Below are positions 46,360 to 55,308 of a stretch of 64,000 nucleotides of DNA, piece by piece. Location: positions 3,510,026 to 3,574,025 of the forward strand of contig LR990061.1 of assembly GCA_905147135.1 (NCBI GenBank). Reading direction: 5' to 3'. Position 1 is the stretch's first letter, and each line of letters opens with the position of its first letter. The position numbers and the translations under genes were made by a program. The notes under the pieces are model-generated. The model ran no database searches, had not been told where the DNA came from, and was given only the letters and a program-made list of their open reading frames with translations. The stretch is from Blastobasis lacticolella (Eukaryota > Arthropoda > Insecta > Lepidoptera > Blastobasidae).

Positions 46360-46707
46360 ATCATCTTGGCGTTAATGTCCCGGTTGTGCTCTCGACAACG
46401 AGGGCCCGGGGTCCGCCTTGACCATGATCTAGGATTTGGCGATCAGGTAATTACAGTAGTGACTACAATCTGACCTCCGTGACCCTGCTACCAGGGGAGC
46501 CTGACTAGATTGGATCATGGTTACACATTCAGTTGGCTGAATATGCAGGTTTCATCACGATGTTCCACCATAAGAGCATTGGTTAGTGTTCAACTAATTC
46601 ACATAACTCAAGAAAAGAGTAATCGGTACATGGCCGCAGCGGGATTCGAACCCAGTACCTCTCGCTTACGAATCGGATACCGAGCGGTTGCTCGGCCACC
46701 GAGGACT
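46360..46707 (-). repeat. SINE family A, best full-length copy
   Basis: Read on the - strand: tRNA-like head with GGTGGCCGAGCAACCGCTCG and B box GGTTCGAATCCCGCTGCGGC, then CATGTACCGATTACTCTTTT. The middle has CCATGATCCAATCTAGTCAG, and the distal end CGAGAGCACAACCGGGACAT is followed by CGCCAAGATGATGA. Length about 350 bp. The GGCCGAGCGG-type A box suggests descent from tRNA-Ser or tRNA-Leu. It lies in the last intron of the CFAP119-like gene, close to the exon 8 acceptor. Confidence 0.85.
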
Positions 46708-46756
46708 TGTTTGCCGCCTTAATGGTATAAAAACAAAAAAAACATTCCCTCCCCAG

Positions 46757-46933
46757 TTGCGAGCGTTCGACGAGCGCATGCGTGAGGAAGAAGCCACACG
46801 CGACATGGAGGCCTGGCTGCGGAAGTCCCAGATCCTGCCGCTCAACTTTGCAGCCACAGATGAGATATTCGAGCGGTACTGGCCACCACCGCCGCCGGGG
46901 TCAGTGCCTGCCTCGCCGAAGAAGAAGAAATAG
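46757..46933 (+). CDS. CFAP119-like gene, exon 8 (terminal)
   Basis: Acceptor AACATTCCCTCCCCAG|TTG, phase 0, stop TAG at 46,931. Codes LRAFDERMREEEATRDMEAW, LRKSQILPLNFAATDEIFER, then a proline-rich end (YWPPPPPGSVPAS) and PKKKK. The charged helix followed by a basic tail fits a structural axonemal protein. Confidence 0.9.
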   Translation: MRAFDERMREEEATRDMEAWLRKSQILPLNFAATDEIFERYWPPPPPGSVPASPKKKK

Positions 46934-47077
46934 GTGGAGATGGAGATAAGGCGTAGGCTTGGGCTCCAATGACGAGAAACTCCTAAGATGACAGGGGGCT
47001 TACTATGAGCTCTTACTATCATATCAGCCGAAAGACAACCGTCAGTTGCAGTCGATAGTAATCTTTACGATGTACAA

Positions 47078-47083
47078 AATAAA
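47078..47083 (+). terminator. Polyadenylation signal AATAAA
   Basis: Canonical hexamer 145 bp after the stop codon of the CFAP119-like gene, in CAAAATAAAGTTGC. It is the first such signal downstream. Confidence 0.75.
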
Positions 47084-47099
47084 GTTGCTTTTGGATTAT

Positions 47100-49540
47100 G
47101 TCGGATTCGCGGGCGAGTCGACTTTGCTCGGACAAAAGAGACTTTATTATATACTTCGTAAGGATTAGTATCAAATGCAACAGATGGTTGGTCGGCTCCA
47201 GCCAAAACGGAACATCCTAAACCTGCACCAACCTATGCTATCTGTTTTTATATTGCAGAAAGGGGAAGATATAATAGGAGTTAGAGGCTTTGAGTAGAAG
47301 ACATCAATACTAACGTAATTGCGTCCCTCCCACGCCACGTAAAGTTGACTGCAGAGTGAATGGTCAGGTTCTTTCTGCAGCTGACTGTACGATAGTATCC
47401 TGCAAATATTATTTTATACAATAAAACTATAATTACAGGTTAAAGTTGTATTTATTAGCTAACCCTATTATTTAGTGACTAAATATGTTCTATGTACAAG
47501 AATATCGATTTTACATTTTACAATTCGCATAAAATATACAGCTAACCCACAGCTAAATATCATGTTGTTTAGAAATATACAGCTAAGTAGGTAATTGAGT
47601 AACAAATTCTAATTGTTCGACATTAACTTCTAAATACCAGAAAGTTTCGCATGCCAAGCATGACTGGGTTGTACCTAATGGCTATATAATCTTAAAAACA
47701 CTAAGATTCGTACGTACTTGTGCATTTAAATACAATTATGCAGTTATTTTACTTTTTGAAGAAAATACTTGAATTCAATTTTAAGGGTGCCGGGTTTCTC
47801 ACCGCGCACTTTTGTTGACGAGTAGCCCGATATTTCGACATATTGAATTAAATTATTTTAAAGAGGTCTCTAAGCGGTCAATATTTTTTACGGCGTCTCT
47901 CATGGCAAACTCCATGCCGAGTAAAAAAGGACTCACTGCTTATTTATTTCATAGTTTTACAGAAATTATATTTTAAAAGTTACAAGCAAGTATAGTACTT
48001 ATGCCACAACAATAAAGTGCAGGAGTGAAACCACAATATGAGAAATGGCTGGCAATGGTTCCCAGAAGTGCTGGCCACTAAACTTGGCCATAAAAAATAT
48101 TGCCCGTTAACAAACCAATTTCATTTTAACCTATAGTTTTGTTGGATGGCAAAAATTTACACATAAACTAAAACTCAACATCACTTAAAATAGTCTTAAA
48201 ATGTACAAACTTACACTAATGAGAAACTTGATTAAATGCTCAAATACGAGGGTAGTCGTATAATTCTAAAAGATCATAAATTGTTTTTCAAAATTAAGCG
48301 CTCATAAGAGGTGATGCGTCGACAAAAAAAATTCACTTACAACAACGATAAGACAACATTTTTCAACAATTTACTAAAACTACAACATTTGTTCCTGAAA
48401 CAAAACAGTTTTAAAGCAATTTTTAACTTCAAATTCGTTTACCTTCTTCTTTTAGGGTAATTCATTTTACACTTACAAAAAATACATTAAATAGACATCG
48501 TCAACTACTAAAGTAACACAGATCAACATCGACAATAATTTTGACTAATTACCTAAAAACTACAAGAGTCGATTGCACAAAAATATTGTAACCACATTAA
48601 AGCATTTATCATCACAAATTCAAAAGAAAATATTTTTAAGAAGTCTTAGTAGAAAATTGAGCGTTGGTCACCCAGTACCTAATGGAATTAAAGAGAAAAT
48701 ATAACTTCAGACCGCTAACCCTAATATTTTTAATACCGTTGTCGAAACGGGTAACTATAACCCGGGTTACTTTAGCCCAATACAGAAAACGACTTTGATT
48801 TTTTCTGTTTCAATGTAACTAATAACGCATGTTAGTGACAAAGTTTGCAAGCATAATATTAAAGCTAAATGTTTGCATTACATAGATACAGGGCCAGAGA
48901 GAAATGAAATAATGCATAGCTTACGTATGCTTCCGTTTTGCGCTGAAGTAACCCTCTAGTGTAAAAATAACCCGCTTCTACGGTACCAATTTAAATATAT
49001 GAGCCGATATCACAATAAGATTATCTTGTCATTGTTACTAATAACAGGTAACAGTACCGAAAAATAAATCATTCTATGAAATTTTATTTTTAAAGTAAAA
49101 TGATTTTGCGACGTTCTAAAGGTCTTGTCGTGCCTATAAAATTTGAATGAATAAAATTGATTTGTTCTTCATGGAAACCATAAAACCATAACGTTAAAAA
49201 AATACATCATATCATCGTATAAATTCACTTTCATAACATTATAAGCACTACCCACCACCTACCCTGATTTCACTTGACACAGGTTTAATATAACCAAACC
49301 ATAAGCTGAGACAAAGCTGTGATGGGAAAATAAATTAGATGCCATGGCACTTCACTTAGACTTACAATGTAATAAGAAATTCTATGTATTCTTATTATAT
49401 ATTGGGGGATACTGGTAGTTCTTATCAGTATGTATTATATGACAGTACTTAATTTTTATTGTCTACTAAAATATTATTGTTAATATTGTTAATGATCATT
49501 TGGGCGAATCGAATCTTCGACAGAATGTGATTACCTCACA
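47100..49540. other. Region between the convergent genes, AT-rich
   Basis: No exon seen. A half-preserved hairpin MITE (GACTGCAGAGTGAA ... CTGCAGCTGACTGTAC) lies at about 47,347-47,390. - strand AATAAA words occur near 47,449 and 47,943. From 47,750 to 49,540 there is hardly any recognisable repeat, unlike the rest of the window. Confidence 0.4.
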
Positions 49541-49544
49541 TTAT

Positions 49545-49674
49545 AGCGCCACAAACTTATCTGACCCAGTGAAGGTGTCGCTGTTGTTAAAGTAACTTGA
49601 CAACAAAATGACATTTCCAAATGGCGAAACTTAGTTCCACTTTTGGCCACCGGGTCAGATAAATTTGTGGCACT
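49545..49674. mobile_element. MITE family C, best copy
   Basis: Left end AGCGCCACAAACTTATCTGA, right end (other strand) AGTGCCACAAATTTATCTGA, i.e. inverted repeats of about 23 bp with two differences, ending at CACT 49,674. Inside are GTCGCTGTTGTTAAAG and GGCGAAACTTAGTTCC. Copies: 10,161-10,280, 12,968-13,098 (-), 61,533-61,665. No coding capacity. The superfamily is unknown. Confidence 0.75.
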
Positions 49675-50008
49675 GTATGTACAAAGCACCAATGGCGCGT
49701 GGCACAGAAACGCGACGTACAAATTTGCCTTTATTCAGGTAACTACATTTAGCAATACAAAAGGCGCTGCCATTGACACGTAAAGTTACTGTGCGACATG
49801 GATCATAACTAATGTGGCGGAAAATGGAACTGACAAGCCGCCACAAGGCGTTTGCGTTTACTTGGAGCGTGGCAAGAAACCTACAAACAACAAACAAAAT
49901 GAGCATCAGAAGACAATTCTGAAAAATTACAAAGTACAGCACCACAACAGATTTCTGTAAATAAATAATAATTTAAAATAAAATAAATAAACCTATTTAA
50001 ATAGCAGC

Positions 50009-50185
50009 CAATGAAGCAATGGATTGACATCGCCGAGTCGGATGCGAGAGCCAACGGCTTACGACGCGAGGATGCCGAAGACCGGGCCAAGTTTTTTCTT
50101 TTTGAGATCTTTCTTACATGGCAAGTGGAAAAGAATGAGTAGAAAAGCGCCGGGATAAGCGCTAGGACAATGATGATGATGATTT
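50009..50185 (+). pseudogene. RTE-like ORF2 C-terminal fragment with (GAT)n tail
   Basis: AGCAATGGATTGACATCGCC codes for KQWIDIAES, then DARANGLRREDAEDRAK, broken after about 30 codons by TTTTTTCTTTTTGAG. After the break AGCGCCGGGATAAGCGCTAG and (ATG)n follow, the same end as the - strand fragment at 17,055-17,570. Confidence 0.7.
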
Positions 50186-50219
50186 AGATTTCTATGTATA
50201 ATACTAAAGATCTTCGTTA

Positions 50220-50325
50220 TATTTATAACACTGCGATCTCCAATCCGCCCGCCGAAGGTGGAGATTATGGCAATAACCTCCCCTTTCGTGGGCGAGGCCC
50301 TAAGTTCTGCAGTGGACTGATATGG
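50220..50325 (+). repeat. GTGGTGTCC repeat, 3' part
   Basis: ACTGCGATCTCCAATCCGCC, GGTGGAGATTATGGCAATAA, CCTAAGTTCTGCAGTGGACT. It matches the last 100 bp of the repeat at 21,642-21,895. Confidence 0.55.
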
Positions 50326-50329
50326 ATAG

Positions 50330-51055
50330 TATAACGCTCATTTCAGGTAATACAAATGATCTGTAGTAGGTATAAAAATTTGCCCATCTTTTGTTAGTAT
50401 GAATACTAAAAGTAAGTTTTAGTGACTTATATAACTTTTTCCCCTTTTTCTGTCCCATTTTTTATTACTGTAACGTTGTCGTGCTCTACTTTGGAATTTT
50501 CTATTGAAACGTATTTCAAATGCTTTTCACAAATGTCATTTCATCATCCATGAAATTTAAAGACGAAACTTTATTGCCTCGTTCATCATGATCCTTGTCA
50601 CACTGAACAATCGTGCGGTGAAGAACAAAAAATTTTAACTAATGCCAAAACTTACCGACAATTATAATAATCCAAATAAAATGACGACATAACAACTATA
50701 ACACTACATCACTGTGAGATCTATTAATCTAATAAGTAATGTTGAAGGAAGAACTTGGCCTTATATTTATGTTTGAATACGTTATACAATCGAGTTTGAA
50801 AGATTTTGTCTAACAATTCTTTGACACTTTGGCAGTGCATTTTTAATATTCAGTGCTGTTTTTACAATGTCCGATAATTCCATATTACATGGGATGGCTT
50901 TTTCTGGAATTTTTGACGAAAAAGGCGGCTATACATTTTGGCCGAGGGAAAACAAGTAAGACGGTAGATGAAATATACTTAGACAATTCACACAGCGCCA
51001 TCTAGCCCCAAAGTGAGCAAAGCTTCTGTAATAGATGCTAGACAATTGATAGACT
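50330..51055. other. AT-rich non-coding DNA
   Basis: No gene or repeat recognised. It could belong to a long 3' UTR of the - strand tetraspanin gene. Confidence 0.35.
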
Positions 51056-51059
51056 ACAT

Positions 51060-51200
51060 AATTATATACTTTTAAATACACTTAGACCGGTAACAGAAAT
51101 TAAAATTCATCATTTCAATTTCTGCTCGGCCGGGAATCGAACCCTCTTGCGTGGCACGCCGGCATTTTAACCACTGAACAATTTTTGAATCACTCAGGTC
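51060..51200 (-). repeat. SINE family B copy
   Basis: ACTTAGACCGGTAACAGAAA, CATCATTTCAATTTCTGCTC, GGCCGGGAATCGAACCC (reverse of the B box), TTGCGTGGCACGCCGGCATT. The head is nearly complete. Confidence 0.75.
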
Positions 51201-51204
51201 GTCA

Positions 51205-52100
51205 ACAGTGTTATAGGATTAAAAAGAAGTACTATACGATTATTTTGGACTACGCATGATCACTTACGCTCAGCCAACATGTATAGTCGCTTAACTTCTA
51301 TGTACAATTGACATACAGCCAATAAAGCCTAGTCACAAGTGAACAATCAGTGGTCAATGGGAGATTTTCCGAGAGCCAATTAAAAAGATAAAAAAATATA
51401 ATCAATCATTGTAATAGATGCCGTTCGATTCTCAAACATACATCAAAACATGACCGTTGGATGTACAAAAATCTTCTCAGAAAATATACTAAAATTAAGT
51501 ATCTTACACAAAACACCTATCCCAGTAACTTCGGTTACCAAGTTCAATACTTGAGAATCCGTCTAAGCAGCGCCAACTAGTGACGTACGACTTAACAACA
51601 TTTTTACTTTTTAAAATAGCTGTCTAAAAATCCCCCATTGCAGGTGAAATAGTGACCACTATCTTATTCCAATTTGAAGCGACAAATCACCGTTGTTTCG
51701 GTTAACAATATAATTCCTTTCCATCATTCATCTTCCACTCCGTCATCTTCCTGCATCAAGATCGAGACAACACATTAGAATCAATATGCGACCTCACTAT
51801 GAGACGTTGTCGAGCGATTATAGACCTTATAGAGTCCGCATAGAGTTCACTATACACTTTTATAGCTACCCAAATAGCTTGTCATATCAAAATTTGACTT
51901 AAATTGGCTTTTGTTTACAATTCCAATGTGTAATTTTGCGCCAAATCCTATTTCAATTTTAAATTACTCTGAGAGAGCAGTTCATCCATCTTTTCTGTTG
52001 TCGCCCACTTTTGGGGCATCCACTCTGTAAAACTTTTTTTAAATATATTAATTTTCATCACCGTCCTTGAAATTGACTGACTGATGTCCGAGAGAGCAGT
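51205..52100. other. AT-rich non-coding DNA
   Basis: No gene or repeat recognised. Confidence 0.35.
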
Positions 52101-52103
52101 TAT

Positions 52104-52225
52104 GGAGATGGAGCAGCTCGCGCCACAAGATAGCGTTCGTTTCCTTCCTTCAATACCAAGATGAAAGAGATAGCAATATCTCTGTCGCGCCTTTTCTCGC
52201 TTGTGCTAGCCGTGCTGGTAGTGGT
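52104..52225. mobile_element. Relative of the 18,531 MITE
   Basis: Shares GATGAAAGAGATAGCAATAT, CTGTCGCGCCTTTTCTCGC and TTGTGCTAGC with 18,531-18,676. The left terminus is altered (CAGCTCGCGCCACAAG). Confidence 0.5.
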
Positions 52226-52529
52226 TGGAGATACAGCGACCGAACTCAGTTTCTTCTCTCTTAAGACTAATAAGAGTGACTATTGGCCTGGTCGAGTGTT
52301 CTAGAGTCCGTGTATTACATACATACATACTCACGCCCTAAAATAACAAGGGTAGGCACGGTGGAGGCTATCGAGTGCCACAAGATACGGTATGGACACA
52401 TCTTTTTTTTCTTCCGCCTAGTGTAGTCAGATATAGAACCATGCAAATATTATTAGATGACATACTGGCTGGTCAGCATTCATCTTATTTTTAAAAAGGG
52501 GCCTAGTTGACATTATGCCGTTGAAGAAT

Positions 52530-53736
52530 CACACTAAACCAGACAAAAGTGGTTATAGAGTCACTGTTTACGGTCTGAAAAGACTTCGTAAAACGTCGGT
52601 GAACCTTACGTAGAGTTACATTATACGATTGTTGAATCACGGACCTGTTGTAGAGTCCGACATACGGTTGTAATCATATTATACGATTATAAAGCCATAA
52701 ACGGTTCAGTAAAACATCGCTGAATCCGTGTAGACATATTGTACAGTTGTTGAATTACATTCGACCAGATAGAGATACGGTTGTCGAGCATATAGAGTCC
52801 GTTAGTCTCACATATTGTAGAGCCACAAACGGCCTGGTAAAACATCGCTGAATGCATTACATACATTATACGGTTGTTGTACTACACCGTTTGTAGAGTA
52901 AATTATACTGTTGATAAATCACTCCCCTGTTGTAGTCATACCATACAACTGTAGTCACAAAATCACTTGGTAGAGTTACATATACGGATGTAGAGCTATA
53001 CATACGGATGTAGAGTCACACCACACGGTTATTGAATAACTTTCAACTAGATAAAAAGTCGCCGAATCCGATGTAGAGTTACACAATAGCCTGGTAAATC
53101 ATTGTAGAGTCCATACAGAGTCGTAGAGTCTTATATATGTAGCGCAGGCGTAGATAAAAGATCGCCGAATCCGCTTTAGCGTAACACAATGGCCCGAAAA
53201 CACCTTGTAAGATGCTGTCATCTTTCCCAATATCCCCAAAAACACCTGTCATATCATCATAAAGTCCATACAGATTCTCACAGTCTCACATATGCAGCGC
53301 GGGCGTGGCTAGCGCGGTCGCGGGCACAGACGTCTGGAGCGTAAAGTCCAATATCCGCTTGCAGAGTCACTTTATACGGTTTTGTACGGTTGTCGAATCA
53401 CACTCGCCCAGATAAAACGTCGCCGAATCCCATGTGGAGTTGCACAAATCGTCATAGAGTCCGCACAGAGTCCCAGAGTCTCACATATGCAGCGCGGGCG
53501 TCTGGCGCGGTCACGGGCTAGAGCGTAGAATCCAATATACGGTTGTTAAATCAAACTAAACCAGATAAAACGTCGCCAAATCCGTTGTAGTGTTACACAA
53601 TGGGCCCAAAAACACCTGTCAAATCATCATAAAGTCCGTACAGAGTCCCAGAGTCTCACATATGCAGCGCGGGCGTGTCTGGCGCGGTCGCGGTCGCGGT
53701 GGCGGTCACGGTCGCGGTCGCGGTCGCGGTCGCGGG
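52530..53736 (-). repeat. Degenerate tandem array downstream of the tetraspanin stop codon
   Basis: About 1.2 kb built from recurring phrases: TAGAGTC, ACGGTTGTNGAATCAC, AAAACGTCGCCGAATCC, and in its right part CAGAGTCTCACATATGCAGC followed by GCGGGCGT and GCGCGGTC. The last phrases occur at least three times with spacing of roughly 150-200 bp (near 53,285, 53,480 and 53,655). The unit next to the stop codon carries a (CGCGGT)n microsatellite at 53,684-53,736. The array probably belongs to the tetraspanin 3' UTR. Confidence 0.6.
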
Positions 53737-53785
53737 CTACAGCAGCGCCCGGCGGCACTCGTCGCGGTACGCGCCCGCCGCGCCC
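53737..53785 (-). CDS. TspanC8-type tetraspanin, probable terminal exon
   Basis: - strand acceptor CATGAAACAG|GGGC, one base completing the Arg codon split after the TM4 exon. It then codes GAAGAYRDECRRALL and TAG (53,739-53,737). Length and character (short, charged cytoplasmic tail) suit a tetraspanin C-terminus. The phase fits exactly (AG|G). The acceptor's pyrimidine tract is weak. A reading frame with Arg-Asp repeats also crosses this site, but it depends on the microsatellite and I treat it as non-coding. Distance to the previous exon is 5.6 kb, filled by the array and the LINE. Confidence 0.5.
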
Positions 53786-53799
53786 CTGTTTCATGTCTG

Positions 53800-54060
53800 C
53801 CATCTGGCGGTAGATACGATAAGTGGAATAAGTAACAGCTATACTGAAGTGGTTTCGAGGCGAATGAGGCTGGCAAAACATGGACGAGATTAACAGCAGA
53901 TCGTAAGCAATGACAGATGGAGGAGGCTTATGTCGAAAGACAAACAGACCAATGATGATTATTATAATTATTTTGAGTTGCAAACATTTTTTTAAATATG
54001 CATGCAATTTTGCTAATATTTTATGTAAATGTGATCTAAATAAAAGGCTTGGATTGAATT
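53800..54060. other. Intronic DNA with a LINE-like 3' end
   Basis: CTAAATAAAAGGCTTGGATT followed by GAATTGAAT near 54,040 looks like the end of a retroelement. Nothing coding. Confidence 0.35.
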
Positions 54061-54069
54061 GAATAATGA

Positions 54070-54235
54070 AGTGGTATGATCCAATCTGGTCAGGTTCCCC
54101 TGAACGCAGGGTCATGGAAGTCAGGTGGCAGTTGCTCCAGTGCAATTACCTAATAGGCGAAATCTTGGATCATGGTCAGGGCGGACCCCGGGTTCTCGTG
54201 CGCGAGAGCACAACCGGGACATTAACGCCAAGATG
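54070..54235 (+). repeat. SINE family A, 3' half
   Basis: GATCCAATCTGGTCAGGTTC, GGGTCATGGAAGTCAGGTGG, CTTGGATCATGGTCAGGGCG, GTGCGCGAGAGCACAACCGG, then ACATTAACGCCAAGATGA. The tRNA-like head is missing. Confidence 0.75.
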
Positions 54236-54465
54236 ACTACTATAATAAAGTGGTACCCACCTTTAATGTGTATATTATTGCAAAGCTTTGACATTTTTAA
54301 TATGTGTTTGTGCAATTGGGAGTTAGTATAGTAGTTTATGCAACTGTCATATAAAAGGGGGTATTAAAACATGAGTGTCTGTTTATCATACGAGGCGTAG
54401 CCGAGTATGATAATAGTTTGACACGAGTGTTTTAATACCTAATTATATGCAGTTGCATACACTAC

Positions 54466-54989
54466 TTTATCTACACTCATATTTTTATGTTAAAATATCG
54501 TACCTATAATTTTCTCAACTTAGCTGGAAGTAAGTCAGTTCTGTTGTATCTACGCGTCAAGGATATCAAGCGGCGGGAAATTCACTTAACTAAGTATTGT
54601 CACATTTATCTATTTATTTGCTTAAAATAAGGAAAACATTCACAAACACAAATTACAACAATTACAATAAATATTCTGTTTAGCGGGAAAATAATTACAC
54701 AGAATATAAACAGGAAAATTTAAATTTTGAATTTGAATTTGTTAAAGACATCTAAGTATTCAGCCTACATTACGCCGTGTCCCGGCGCCCGACACAAAAT
54801 TAAAAAATAAAAGTGTTGCATAATGATTAAAAAGTTATTTTACGATACAGCTGTAATGAAAATAGTATGGGAAATGCTGTATCGAAAAGTAATTTTTTAA
54901 AATTTTATAGTCTGGCGTGAAAAAAGTCTATCCTTAAACGACTGTTTTCGAATATGTAATTGGAACATTATGCTATGAGTGTAGATAAA
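54466..54989. mobile_element. Possible 524-bp TIR element
   Basis: TTTATCTACACTCATA at 54,466-54,481 and its perfect complement TATGAGTGTAGATAAA at 54,974-54,989. Immediately to the left lies a second inverted structure (GTATTAAAACATGAGTGT ... ACACGAGTGTTTTAATAC, 54,361-54,438) with the same GAGTGT word. No coding frame. A target duplication is not evident. Confidence 0.45.
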
Positions 54990-55237
54990 ATGTGTTAAAG
55001 TAACCGCGAAATGGATTTTTACATGTTCGTTATACAAAATATGTGGCGGCTTGTAAATGGCTCATAGAATAGGAATTTCTAAAATGTATTATAAGCATCA
55101 CACCTGTAAACCTCCCGACTAACACAAAATAAATTAAATAAAACAAAGCAATGAAAAAAAAATTCATAAAATCTCACAACAACGCCATCTAGCGGCGAAT
55201 TGTGGTTTTTTCGATTTTACTGATTTATTTTATACAT

Positions 55238-55308
55238 GATGGCGAGGTAGATGACGAGCGTGACCCACCTGGACTCCTGCAACCCATATCTGCCCCTGGA
55301 CAGCCCTT
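55238..55308 (-). repeat. Exon-derived array, left remnant beyond the LINE
   Basis: On the - strand TGCAGGAGTCCAG|GTGGGT and CTCGTCATCTACCTCGCCAT repeat the coding words LQESR and LVIYLA of the tetraspanin TM4 exon. The junction between them is the same as that between the copies at 59,131 and 59,198, so this is part of the same array cut off by the LINE. Confidence 0.75.

Noticed and set aside
46510..46722. Frame with CGGIRTQY-like 'AAGFEPSTSRL' end
   Set aside because: It is a translation of the SINE A tRNA-like head, a common false gene call.
53627..54145. 172-codon - strand frame with Arg-Asp repeats
   Set aside because: The repeats come from a (CGCGGT)n microsatellite and the frame runs through SINE-free AT-rich DNA; a short in-phase tetraspanin exon with a stop explains the GC-rich part better.
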